Source: Streptomyces hydrogenans (GTDB taxonomy: Bacteria; Actinomycetota; Actinomycetes; Streptomycetales; Streptomycetaceae). Taken from it: a stretch of DNA of 64,000 nt. The stretch lies in assembly GCF_014656075.1 (NCBI RefSeq), contig NZ_BNBS01000022.1, positions 21,162 to 85,161 on the forward strand, given 5' to 3'. Below, piece after piece: positions 57,401 to 64,000 of the stretch; position 1 is the first letter of the stretch; every line of letters starts with the position of its first letter. The notes under the pieces were generated by a model. It had not been told where the DNA came from. It saw only the letters and a program-made list of their open reading frames with translations, and ran no database searches. Position numbers and translations under genes: made by a program.

Positions 57401-57997
57401 CTCGGCCTGTACGTCTCCGACCACCCGCTCTTCGGCATCGAGCACGTCCTCTCCGACAAGACCGACGCGGCGATCTCCCAGCTCACCGGCGGCGAGCACG
57501 CCGACGGCGCGGTCGTCACCATCGGCGGCATCATCTCCGGCCTCCAGCGGAAGATGACCAAGCAGGGCAACGCCTGGGCCATCGCCACCGTCGAGGACCT
57601 GGCCGGCTCCATCGAGTGCATGTTCTTCCCCGCCACCTACCAGCTGGTCTCCACCCAGCTCGTCGAGGACGCCGTCGTCTTCGTCAAGGGCCGGCTCGAC
57701 AAGCGCGAGGACATCCCCCGGCTGGTCGCCATGGAGCTGATGGTCCCCGACCTCTCCAACGCCGGGACCAACGCCCCCGTGATCCTCACCATCCCGGCCC
57801 TCAAGGTCACCCCGCCGATGGTGAGCCGACTGGACGAGATCCTCCGCCACCACAAGGGCAACACCGAGGTGCGGATCAAGCTCCAGGGCCCCCGCTCCAC
57901 CACCGTCCTCCGCCTCGACCGGCACCGGGTGACGGCCGACCCCGCCCTGTTCGGCGACCTGAAGGTGCTGCTCGGCCCGTCCTGCCTGGCCGGATAG
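54458..57997 (+). CDS. dnaE: DNA polymerase III alpha subunit DnaE
   Basis: A 1179-residue replicative polymerase. The N-terminal PHP domain begins HLHVHTQYSLLDGA (residue 8 on), followed by palm residues in MPDVDIDFDE (about residue 414, catalytic Asp triad region), GRGSAAGSIVAY, and C-terminal helix-hairpin-helix and OB-fold (VVTIGGIISGLQRK, about residue 1020) domains. GTG 54458 with GGAGG 8 nt upstream; an in-frame ATG at 54347 is upstream of that site. It is alone in its unit, with a terminator after it. Confidence 0.97.
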   Translation: MTKPPFTHLHVHTQYSLLDGAARLKDMFNACNEMGMTHIAMSDHGNLHGAYDFFHTAKKAGVTPIIGIEAYVAPESRRNKRKIQWGQPHQKRDDVSGSGGYTHKTIWAANATGLHNLFKLSSDAYAEGWLQKWPRMDKETISQWSEGLIASTGCPSGELQTRLRLGQFDEALKSASEYQDIFGKERYFLELMDHGIEIERRVRDGLLEIGKKLGIPPLVTNDSHYTYAHEATAHDALLCIQTGKNLSDPDRFRFDGTGYYLKSTDEMYAVDSSDAWQEGCRNTLLVAEQVTTDGMFVEKNLMPKFDIPEGYTEVTWFREETMRGMHRRFPGGIPEDRMKQVEYEMDTIISMGFPGYFLVVADFIMWAKKQGIAVGPGRGSAAGSIVAYAMGITDLDPIPHGLIFERFLNPERISMPDVDIDFDERRRVEVIRYVTEKYGSDKVAMIGTYGKIKAKNAIKDSARVLGYPYAMGDRLTKAMPADVLGKGIDLNGITDPSHPRYGEAGEIRAMYENEPDVKKVIDTARGVEGLVRQMGVHAAGVIMSSEPIVDHAPIWVRHTDGVTITQWDYPQCESLGLLKMDFLGLRNLTIMDDAVKMVKANKGIELDLLALPLDDPKTFELLQRGDTLGVFQFDGGPMRSLLRLMKPDNFEDISAVSALYRPGPMGMNSHTNYALRKNAQQEITPIHPELEKPLEEVLAVTYGLIVYQEQVQKAAQIIAGYSLGEADILRRVMGKKKPEELAKNFVIFQAGAKKNGYSDEAIQALWDVLVPFAGYAFNKAHSAAYGLVSYWTAYLKANFPAEYMAGLLTSVKDDKDKSAVYLNECRRMGIKVLPPNVNESESNFAAQGDDVILFGLSAVRNVGTNVVESIIKSRKAKGKYATFPDFLDKVEAVVCNKRTVESLIKAGAFDEMGHTRKGLVAHHEPMIDNVVAVKRKEAEGQFDLFGGMGDEASDEPGFGLDVEFSDVEWEKSYLLAQEREMLGLYVSDHPLFGIEHVLSDKTDAAISQLTGGEHADGAVVTIGGIISGLQRKMTKQGNAWAIATVEDLAGSIECMFFPATYQLVSTQLVEDAVVFVKGRLDKREDIPRLVAMELMVPDLSNAGTNAPVILTIPALKVTPPMVSRLDEILRHHKGNTEVRIKLQGPRSTTVLRLDRHRVTADPALFGDLKVLLGPSCLAG

Positions 57998-58016
57998 CCC
58001 GTCCGCGCGCACGCGC

Positions 58017-58050
58017 AAGGGGCGCGCCCGTCGTCACGGGCGCGCCCCTT
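58017..58050. terminator. Bidirectional terminator after dnaE
   Basis: Arms AAGGGGCGCGCCCGT (58017-58031) and ACGGGCGCGCCCCTT (58036-58050) with a CGTC loop form a perfect 15-bp stem 19 bp after the dnaE stop, and 16 bp from the end of the convergent small gene. Confidence 0.92.
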
Positions 58051-58066
58051 TGCCGTCTTCCGGGCG

Positions 58067-58237
58067 TCAGTTGTGGCCGAAGCGCTTCTGACGGCCCTTC
58101 CGCGCCATGTCACCGGGGGTGACCTGGGAGGCGCGGCTCTCGGCCTGGGACTCCATCGACGACTGCTGCGCCTGCTGGGCACCGCGCTCGGCCGGCGACT
58201 GCTGCTTCTGACGGTTCTGGTTGCGGTTCTTGGCCAT
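58067..58237 (-). CDS. Small hydrophilic protein, 56 residues
   Basis: A short, highly charged protein without Cys, Trp or a hydrophobic segment. It is Gln/Asn/Lys/Arg-rich (MAKNRNQNRQKQQSPAERG, ending MARKGRQKRFGHN). ATG 58237 has a strong GAGGAGG site and a clear terminator follows, so it is a real gene. It looks intrinsically disordered and nucleic-acid binding. A conserved actinobacterial small protein is my best description. I know no function. Its start region faces the NYN gene with a 245-bp divergent gap that shows no other gene. Confidence 0.75.
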   Translation of the reverse strand: MAKNRNQNRQKQQSPAERGAQQAQQSSMESQAESRASQVTPGDMARKGRQKRFGHN

Positions 58238-58481
58238 GGGGATGATGCCTCCTCGAGGGGACCTAGGGGCCAGGGCCGCTGTCAGACTCACACACGGGAG
58301 AAACCGCCGCATGTTGGATCATTACGGTGCGTGAGGGCGGCCGGTGCGGAGACCGTCGGCGGCTCCGCCACGCCGATGATCCAGTTCCGGCCGTCTACCC
58401 CCCGGCCGTCGGGCAGACTCGAAAGAACCCGGAACACCTGAGATCCCGAGTCCGGCCGAGATCCGAAAGAGGGTGGAGCAC

Positions 58482-59753
58482 GTGGACCGATGCGTCGTTC
58501 TGGTGGACGCCGGCTATCTGCTGGGGGCGGCCGCCAGCCTGCTCGCCGGGGAACCGGCCCGGTCCCGCATCAGCGTGGACCACGCGGGTCTCATCCAGCA
58601 GCTGAGGGAACGGGCCGAGATCGAGACCGGCCTCCCGCTGCTGCGGATCTACTGGTTCGACGGCGCCCCCGACCGGGTGCCCCAGCCCGAGCACCGCAGG
58701 CTGCGCGTGATGCCCCGGGTCACCGTCCGGCTGGGCGCCCTGACCCGCAGCGACGGGCGGTGGGCCCAGAAGGGCGTCGACGCGGCCATGCACACCGAGC
58801 TCACCGAGCTGGCCCGCAACCGCGCCTGCACCGACATCGTCCTCGTCACCGGCGACGGCGACCTGCTGCCCGGCCTGATGTCCGCCAAGGAGCACGGCGT
58901 CGCCGTCCACCTCTGGGCCGTCCAGGCCGCCGACGGTGACTACAACCAGTCCGAGGACCTGGTCGCCGAGGCCGACGAGCGCCGGGTCCTCGACCGGATC
59001 TGGATCACCCGGGCCGTCCGCGCCAAGGACCTCACCGGCGTCTGCGCCCCGCCGCCGGTGCCCCGCCCGGAGATCGCCGCCATCCTCTCCGCGCCGCTGC
59101 CCGAGGCCGCCCTCGCCGCCGACGAACAGGCCGCCGAGGCCGCCGCGGCCACCGCGCGGAACGGGGATCCGACCCCCGACGGCGCCCCGGTGCCCCCCGC
59201 CGACGGCCACGGCGTTGCGGCCCCCGCCGCCGGCAAGGCCGTGCCCACCCCCAAGGACCTCGCCGGGCTGCGCCCCGCCGCCGCCCCGCACCCCGCCGCT
59301 CCCCAGGCGGCCAGCGCCCTGCGCTGGTCCTCCGAGCGGGGCTGGGTCGAGCGGCCCCCGACCACCCTCGGCGAGCCGCCCGAGACCGCCTCGCTGCCCA
59401 CCCTCGCCCAGCTCACCAGCGCCGAGCAGCGCTGGGCCGACCGCGAGGAGGACATCACCACCGTCGGCGGCGACCCCTTCGAAGTCGGACAGGTGTTCGC
59501 CCGACGGTGGCTGGAACGACTTCCCGAGCAGAGCCACGCCCACCGGCTCGCCGTCCTCTACCCCCGCGTCCCGCACCGCATCGACGGCGAACTCCTCCGC
59601 TACGCGGCCCGGTTCGGCCTCCTCGCCCACAAGGACGACCAGATCGACGAGCACGACCGCTACGCCATCCGCGCCGGATTCTGGCGCGAGATCGACGTCC
59701 GCGCCGCCGCCGAACAAGCCCCCGCGCCCGGACCGGGACCGGCGACCCCGTAG
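58482..59753 (+). CDS. NYN domain protein
   Basis: A 423-residue protein. The N terminus, VDRCVVLVDAGYLLGAAASLLAG, and the later VLVTGDGDLLPGL carry the acidic residues of a NYN (PIN-like) RNase fold, so it is a candidate RNA-processing enzyme. A Pro/Ala-rich linker follows at about residue 210-300, and the C terminus ends in another conserved helical block (GQVFARRWLERLPEQSHAHRL). GTG 58482 is chosen; GTG 58473 is an alternative. The ABC transporter gene follows 11 bp later. Confidence 0.82.
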   Translation: MDRCVVLVDAGYLLGAAASLLAGEPARSRISVDHAGLIQQLRERAEIETGLPLLRIYWFDGAPDRVPQPEHRRLRVMPRVTVRLGALTRSDGRWAQKGVDAAMHTELTELARNRACTDIVLVTGDGDLLPGLMSAKEHGVAVHLWAVQAADGDYNQSEDLVAEADERRVLDRIWITRAVRAKDLTGVCAPPPVPRPEIAAILSAPLPEAALAADEQAAEAAAATARNGDPTPDGAPVPPADGHGVAAPAAGKAVPTPKDLAGLRPAAAPHPAAPQAASALRWSSERGWVERPPTTLGEPPETASLPTLAQLTSAEQRWADREEDITTVGGDPFEVGQVFARRWLERLPEQSHAHRLAVLYPRVPHRIDGELLRYAARFGLLAHKDDQIDEHDRYAIRAGFWREIDVRAAAEQAPAPGPGPATP

Positions 59754-59764
59754 GCTCTTCCCCC

Positions 59765-60748
59765 GTGAGTACGGTGTGCGTGGTGCGGGATCTGGTCAAG
59801 ACGTACCCCGCCACGCGCGGCAGGCGCGGTGCGCCCGCGACCCCCGAGGTGCGGGCCACCGACGGGATCAGCCTCGACGTGCGCGGCGGCGAGGTCTTCG
59901 GGCTGCTCGGCCCCAACGGCGCGGGCAAGTCCACCCTGGTCCGCCAGCTGACCGGACTCATGCGCCCCGACTCCGGCACCGTCGAGCTGCTCGGCCACGA
60001 CCTCGTCCGGCACCCCGAGCGCGCCGCCCGCCTCCTCGCCTACCTCGGCCAGGAGTCCACCGCCCTCGACGAGCTGACCGTCGCCCTCGCCGCCGAGACC
60101 ACCGGCCGGCTGCGCGGCCTCACCGCCGCCGACGCCCGCGCCGAGCGGGACGCCGTCCTCGACGAGCTGGGCCTCGGCGAGCTGGCCGGACGGCCGCTCA
60201 AGAAGCTCTCCGGCGGCCAGCGGCGGCTCGCCTGCTTCGCCACCGCCCTCGTCGGCCACCGGCCGGTCCTCGTCCTCGACGAGCCCACCACCGGCATGGA
60301 CCCGGTCGCGCGCCGCGCCGTCTGGGCCGCCGTCGACCGCCGCCGCGCCGAACACGGCACCACCGTCCTCCTCGTCACCCACAACGTCATCGAGGCCGAG
60401 ACCGTCCTCGACCGGGTCGCCGTCCTCGACCGCGGCCGGGTGATCGCCTGCGACACCCCCGCCGGGCTCAAGGAGCGCGTCGCCGACGAGGTCCGCGTCG
60501 AACTGCTGTGGCGCGAGTCCGCCCCGCTCGGCCTCCCCGAGATCGCCGCCCTGCGCGAACTGGCCCAGGAGTCCGGCCGCCGCTGGGTCCTCCGGCTCGC
60601 CCCCGACGCCGCCCGCGCGGCCGTCGCCACGGTCACCGGCGGCGCCGCCTTCGCCGCCCTCGACGACTTCACCCTCGCCACGCCCAGCCTGGAGGACGTC
60701 TACCTCGCCCTCGGCGGCGCCGCGCGCGAAGGACTGGTGAAGGCGTGA
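59765..60748 (+). CDS. ABC transporter ATP-binding protein
   Basis: A 327-residue ABC ATPase of the drug/antibiotic export class. Walker A is LLGPNGAGKST, the signature LSGGQRR, Walker B LVLDEPTTGMDP and the H-loop LVTHN, all intact, in contrast to the degenerate ATPase at 11767. A TAGGCT box 8 nt before GTG 59765 suggests a leaderless start, and the box itself contains the NYN stop. Paired with the permease at 60849. Confidence 0.93.
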   Translation: MSTVCVVRDLVKTYPATRGRRGAPATPEVRATDGISLDVRGGEVFGLLGPNGAGKSTLVRQLTGLMRPDSGTVELLGHDLVRHPERAARLLAYLGQESTALDELTVALAAETTGRLRGLTAADARAERDAVLDELGLGELAGRPLKKLSGGQRRLACFATALVGHRPVLVLDEPTTGMDPVARRAVWAAVDRRRAEHGTTVLLVTHNVIEAETVLDRVAVLDRGRVIACDTPAGLKERVADEVRVELLWRESAPLGLPEIAALRELAQESGRRWVLRLAPDAARAAVATVTGGAAFAALDDFTLATPSLEDVYLALGGAAREGLVKA

Positions 60749-60852
60749 CCCCCTCCCGTACGCCCGGCACCCGCTCCGGGCCCGTCGCCGCCCGCACCAC
60801 CGGCGTGACCCCCCACGTACCGCACGTCACCCCCAGGAGCTGTCCGCGTTGA
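60745..60852 (+). CDS. Possible 35-residue coupling ORF between ATPase and permease
   Basis: An ORF starting GTG 60745 overlaps the ATPase stop (GTGA) and ends in a TGA that overlaps the permease TTG start (TTGA at 60849). Of its 35 codons 31 end in G or C. The Thr/Pro/Val-rich product (GVTPHVPHVTPRS) has no recognised domain. It could couple translation of the two transporter genes, but the sequence could also be chance. Confidence 0.35.
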   Translation: MTPSRTPGTRSGPVAARTTGVTPHVPHVTPRSCPR

Positions 60853-61673
60853 GCACCCTGCCCGCCGAGGCCCTGCCGGCCGGCGTGCCGGCCGCCCGGG
60901 CCCGGGACGCCGAGGAGGCCGCGCCCCTCGCCCCGACCGCCCGGCTGCTGCCCTCCCTCGCCGCCGTCTACAAGGCGCAGCTCAGCCGGGCCCGGGTGGC
61001 CCGCATCCCGCTGCTCTTCGTCGCCACCTTCCAGTCCATCGGGATCATGATCCTGATGCGCGGGGTCGTCGACGGCGGCTCCGAGGCCCGCGCGGTCGTC
61101 GCCGGCTCCACCGTCCTCGTCGTCGCCTTCGTCGCCCTCAACCTGCTCGCCCAGTACTTCGGCCAGCTCAGGGCCAGCGGCGGCCTCGACCACTACGCCA
61201 CCCTGCCGGTGCCGCCCGCGGCCGTGGTGCTCGGCGCCGCCGGCGCGTACGCCTCCTTCACCGTCCCCGGCACGCTCGTCACCGCCGTCACCGGCGCCGT
61301 CCTCTTCGGCCTGCCGCTCGGCCACCTGTGGCTGCTCGCCGCCGTCGTGCCCCTCTCCGGCGCCGCCCTCTCCGGGCTCGGGGCCGCCCTCGGGCTGCTC
61401 GCCCCCCGCCAGGAGCTGGCCACCCTCCTCGGCCAGCTCGGCATGTCGGCGGCGCTGCTCCTCGGCGTGCTCCCCGCCGAGCGGATGCCGCAGCCGATCG
61501 GCTGGGCGCGGGACCTGCTGCCCTCCACGTACGGCGTCGAGGCCCTGGCCCGCGCCTTCGACCCGCACCCGGACTGGGCGACCGTCGCCCTCGACCTCGG
61601 TGTCTGCGCCGCCGTCGGCGTCCTGTCGCTGGCCGTCGCCACCTGGGCCTACCGCCGGGCCGCGGTCCGCTGA
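60849..61673 (+). CDS. ABC-2 type transporter permease
   Basis: A 274-residue membrane protein with about six hydrophobic helices, in the ABC-2 layout, ending AYRRAAVR. After a 37-residue tail it has AQLSRARVARIPLLFVATFQSIGIMI as the first helix. The unusual TTG 60849 start has CAGGAG 10 nt upstream. It forms an exporter with the ATPase at 59765. The substrate is not predictable. Confidence 0.88.
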   Translation: MSTLPAEALPAGVPAARARDAEEAAPLAPTARLLPSLAAVYKAQLSRARVARIPLLFVATFQSIGIMILMRGVVDGGSEARAVVAGSTVLVVAFVALNLLAQYFGQLRASGGLDHYATLPVPPAAVVLGAAGAYASFTVPGTLVTAVTGAVLFGLPLGHLWLLAAVVPLSGAALSGLGAALGLLAPRQELATLLGQLGMSAALLLGVLPAERMPQPIGWARDLLPSTYGVEALARAFDPHPDWATVALDLGVCAAVGVLSLAVATWAYRRAAVR

Positions 61674-61707
61674 GGCGGGTCACAGGCGCACCTGGCACGA
61701 TGGCGGG

Positions 61708-62316
61708 GTGACCGCACCCCTGACGCCTTCCCAGCCGCCGCCGCACGATTCCGGGTGGCCCCCGCCCCCGCCGCACGAGGGACCGGCCGGCGACCCGATC
61801 ACCGCGGCCGAGGTCGTCCAGGGCCTCGTGGTGACGGCCGCCTCCGCCGTCGCCGGAGCGGTGCTCGGCGCGCTCTGGGTGTGGCTGGCCCCCACGGTCC
61901 AGCTGATCTCCGACGGCAAGGGCGTCTATCTGCGGGACTCCGAGGGGGAGGCCGCGATCGGCGCCGACGGCACCTTCGTCCTCCTCGCCCTCGCCTTCGG
62001 CGCCGTCGCCGGACTGGTGGTCTTCCTGGTCCGCCGCAAGGGCGGCGTGCCGCTCGCCCTCGGGCTCGCGGTCGGCGGCGTCCTCGGCTCGCTGCTCGCC
62101 TGGTGGCTGGGGACGAAGCTGGGGCCGACCGCCGACGTCGTCGCCCACGCCAAGGCCGTCGGCCCCGAGGTCGTCTTCGAGGCCCCGCTGAAGCTCCAGA
62201 TGGGCGCCGCGGCGATGCTGGCCTGGCCGCTCGCCGCGACGGTCGTCCACCTGCTCCTGACCGGGCTCTTCGGCCCCCGCGACCCGGAGCCGGGCTGGGA
62301 CCTCCAGAAGCGCTGA
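61708..62316 (+). CDS. DUF2567-like membrane protein
   Basis: A 202-residue protein with a Pro-rich N-terminal tail, then about four hydrophobic helices (VVQGLVVTAASAVAGAVLGA and later ones). It shows GALWVWLAPTVQLI and AMLAWPLAATVVHLLLTGLFG, resembling actinobacterial DUF2567-type proteins. GTG 61708 lies 6 nt after a CACGAT box with no ribosome-binding site. It converges on the YbaK-type gene with 10 bp between stops. No function known. Confidence 0.7.
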   Translation: MTAPLTPSQPPPHDSGWPPPPPHEGPAGDPITAAEVVQGLVVTAASAVAGAVLGALWVWLAPTVQLISDGKGVYLRDSEGEAAIGADGTFVLLALAFGAVAGLVVFLVRRKGGVPLALGLAVGGVLGSLLAWWLGTKLGPTADVVAHAKAVGPEVVFEAPLKLQMGAAAMLAWPLAATVVHLLLTGLFGPRDPEPGWDLQKR

Positions 62317-62326
62317 CCCGCGGGGG

Positions 62327-62875
62327 TCAGCCGCGGCCGATCGGGGCCAGCACGGCCGCGGTGAGCGCGGCCAGGTCGGCGGGGGAGAGCTCGACCTCCA
62401 GGCCCCGCCGGCCCGCCGAGACGCAGATCGTGGCGTGCTCGGACGCCGAGGAGTCGAGCACGGTGCGCAGCCGCTTGCGCTGGCCCAGCGGCGAGATCCC
62501 GCCCCGGACGTAGCCGGTCGTCCGCTCGGCCGCCGCCGGGTCCGCCATCGCCGCCCGCTTGCCGCCCACGGCCGACGCCAGCGCCTTCAGGTCCAGCTGG
62601 CCGGCGACCGGCACCACCGCCACCGTCAGCTCCCCGTCGACGTCCGCCACCAGCGTCTTGAAGACCCGGTCGGGGGTGACGCCCAGCGCCTCCGCCGCCT
62701 CCTCGCCGTACGACGGGGTCGCCGGGTCGTGCTCGTAGGCGTGCAGGGTGTACGCCGTGCCGGCCGCCGCCAGGGCCACCGTCGCCGGGGTCCCGCCCGC
62801 CCGTCGGCCACCACCGCCCTTATCCGAATGCGCTTCGCGCGCCCCTGTCGTGTTCTTCTGCTTCTTCTTCGCCAC
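62327..62875 (-). CDS. ybaK: Cys-tRNA(Pro)/Cys-tRNA(Cys) deacylase YbaK-type
   Basis: A 182-residue YbaK/EbsC-type trans-editing enzyme that removes Cys mischarged on tRNA-Pro. Features are VFKTLVADVDGELTVAVVPV (the Lys of the conserved K-T-L segment), LDLKALASAVGGKRAAMADP and TGYVRGGISPLGQRKRL. The 25 N-terminal residues are a basic extension. GTG 62875 with GAGAGG. It follows the LON-domain gene by 25 bp. Confidence 0.92.
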   Translation of the reverse strand: MAKKKQKNTTGAREAHSDKGGGGRRAGGTPATVALAAAGTAYTLHAYEHDPATPSYGEEAAEALGVTPDRVFKTLVADVDGELTVAVVPVAGQLDLKALASAVGGKRAAMADPAAAERTTGYVRGGISPLGQRKRLRTVLDSSASEHATICVSAGRRGLEVELSPADLAALTAAVLAPIGRG

Positions 62876-62900
62876 GGGGCCTCTCGGTTCCCTCGGTCCG

Positions 62901-63638
62901 TCAGTTCGGGTAGGTGGGCGCCTGGGTCAGCTCCACCGCCGGCAGCGACGGCAGGTGCCGCAGTACCGCCGTCTCCGCGCGCAGCAGCGCCAGCTCCTCG
63001 CGCAGCCGGGCCGTCGTGTCCGGGGCCTCCAGGAGCCGCTGCTTCGTGGGGATGTCCACCTGGGCCGCGGCGGCGACCAGATACGACACCACCGAGGGGT
63101 CGTCGGGCAGCTCCGTGGTCGTCAGCGACCGCTCCCGCGCCCCCGCCAGCCGCTTCTGGTAGGCGCGGAAGGCCCGCAGCACGCCCTCGGCCAGCGCCTC
63201 CGCCTCGTCGCCCGGCTTCTCCGGCAGCTCCTCGGTCTCGGCCGTCAGGAACGGCCCGCCCGCGTCCACGGAGAGCAGCCGCACCCGCGTGGTGCCGGTG
63301 ACCATCACCTCGTACGAGCCGTCCCCCCGCTGCCGGATGCTCGCCGCGTCCGCGACGCACGCCACCGGGTGGAAGCTCTTGAGCGGGTCCGGTCCGAAGC
63401 CCGCGGCCGGGCCCTTTTCGGGCAGGGCCGTCGGGTCCGGCATCCCGGGCGCGGTCGGCGCGACCTCGTGCCCGTCCCGGATCGCGACCACGGCGAACCG
63501 TCGCGGCTCGGAGTCGTCGATGTCGAGCAGCGCGCGCATCATGGCGCGATACCGCTCCTCGAAGACGTTGAGAGGCAGCACGAGGCCCGGGAACAGCACC
63601 GCGTTGAGCGGGAAGAGGGGCAGGCGAGCGGTGGTCAC
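62901..63638 (-). CDS. LON-substrate-binding-domain protein
   Basis: A 245-residue protein consisting of a Lon N-terminal substrate-binding domain without the protease or ATPase parts. It starts LPLFPLNAVLFPGLVLPLNVFEERYRAM, which is the family hallmark. It may bind substrates or act as an adapter. GTG 63638 lies 7 nt after a TAGGCT box (63646-63651) with no ribosome-binding site, hence probably leaderless. Upstream of the YbaK-type gene, likely co-transcribed. Confidence 0.9.
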   Translation of the reverse strand: MTTARLPLFPLNAVLFPGLVLPLNVFEERYRAMMRALLDIDDSEPRRFAVVAIRDGHEVAPTAPGMPDPTALPEKGPAAGFGPDPLKSFHPVACVADAASIRQRGDGSYEVMVTGTTRVRLLSVDAGGPFLTAETEELPEKPGDEAEALAEGVLRAFRAYQKRLAGARERSLTTTELPDDPSVVSYLVAAAAQVDIPTKQRLLEAPDTTARLREELALLRAETAVLRHLPSLPAVELTQAPTYPN

Positions 63639-63648
63639 AGCGGCCAGC

Positions 63649-64000
63649 CTAATGGCCGCGCGGACCGCTCCGTCCGGGGATTGCCCCAGCCCGCCCCCAC
63701 AGCGGACTCCGGCGCGCCAGCTCGGTCCGGGTCCGGTCCCGGGTGGCCAGGAACCGACGGAGCGGATCGTGCCCGCCCACGGCCCACGGGAAGGAGGTGG
63801 CGTGCGGCCCCGTCCGGCCGAACTCGGCCAGCGCCTCCTCCCACCGCCCCCGCTCCACCAGCACGTACGCCAGCAGGTTCCGCGCCTCGGCCGGCCACGG
63901 GTCGCCCGCCGCGAAGGCCGCCGACAGGGCCAGGCCCCGGTCCGCCGCCCGGTCGATCCGCGCGCCGCCCGCCGCGGGACCGGCCGGCCGGTCCCGCCCC
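63649..64000 (-). CDS. Hypothetical protein, C-terminal part (cut by window edge)
   Basis: The final 116 residues of a gene reading in from the right edge. They include AEARNLLAYVLVERGRWEEALAEFG, a TPR-like helical pair, and end GRSGPRGH. The stop (TAG, 63649-63651) overlaps the -10 box of the LON-domain gene. The N terminus is outside the window and the family cannot be assigned. Confidence 0.6.
   Translation of the reverse strand, partial: GRDRPAGPAAGGARIDRAADRGLALSAAFAAGDPWPAEARNLLAYVLVERGRWEEALAEFGRTGPHATSFPWAVGGHDPLRRFLATRDRTRTELARRSPLWGRAGAIPGRSGPRGH

Noticed and set aside
54320..58018. A 1232-residue open frame antisense to dnaE
   Set aside because: High-GC DNA produces long spurious frames. 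The sense strand holds a complete DnaE with all motifs and a proper ribosome-binding site, and the antisense protein is a monotonous Val/Gly/Asp/Leu product.

Overview
The window is a very GC-rich chromosomal segment of a Streptomyces-type actinomycete. Third codon positions are almost always G or C, GTG starts are common, and the division genes come in the actinobacterial order ending in divIVA. Many genes have a TANNNT box 4-8 nt before the start codon and no clear ribosome-binding site, as in leaderless actinobacterial mRNAs. No phage, IS, integron, CRISPR or tRNA gene was seen. Nearly all of it is conserved core chromosome.

Layout. 1-5619: thiamine and one-carbon genes (thiO-thiS-thiG behind a TPP riboswitch, a ferredoxin-reductase-like flavoprotein, an Rv2175c-like DNA-binding protein, thiE, metF). 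5674-8666: a Tyr-rich membrane protein, a CrtI-type flavoenzyme and a DUF4126 membrane protein. 9010-12830: a three-gene operon (degenerate ABC ATPase, YhgE/Pip-type exporter, TetR) with a 28-bp palindrome over its promoter. 12919-14923: a HEPN-like protein, a methyltransferase and a DUF3040 protein. 14924-15555: non-coding DNA full of palindromic repeats. 15556-20287: a MoxR ATPase / DUF58 / transglutaminase operon. 20434-21027: a beta carbonic anhydrase.

21203-38946 is the division and cell-wall cluster: rsmH, ftsL, ftsI, murE, murF, mraY, murD, ftsW, murG, ftsQ, ftsZ, pgeF, a YggS-type PLP protein, sepF, a YggT protein and divIVA. These make the lipid-linked peptidoglycan precursor (MurE/F/D, MraY, MurG), polymerise it at the septum (FtsW, FtsI, FtsL, FtsQ), form and anchor the Z ring (FtsZ, SepF) and direct polar growth (DivIVA). 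There is no mraZ in front of rsmH. The ftsQ-ftsZ gap carries two candidate promoters and three overlapping inverted repeats.

39120-64000: ileS behind a T-box leader, a DksA-type protein with a histone-H1-like tail, lspA, an RluD-type pseudouridine synthase, a GNAT enzyme, a Na+/H+ antiporter and a hydrolase. Then comes a minus-strand run of envelope or exported proteins (M43-type metalloprotease, PhoD-type phosphatase, DsbA-like thioredoxin, membrane protein), a DUF2252 protein, dnaE, a NYN protein, an ABC exporter, a YbaK-type deacylase, a LON-substrate-binding-domain protein and an incomplete gene at the right edge.

I found no clear new multi-gene system. The most interesting signals are regulatory or architectural: the ftsZ control region, the DksA/H1-like fusion lacking a zinc ligand, the autoregulated YhgE export operon, nested competing hairpins between divIVA and ileS, and the repeat-rich stretches at 8936-9010 and 15120-15555.
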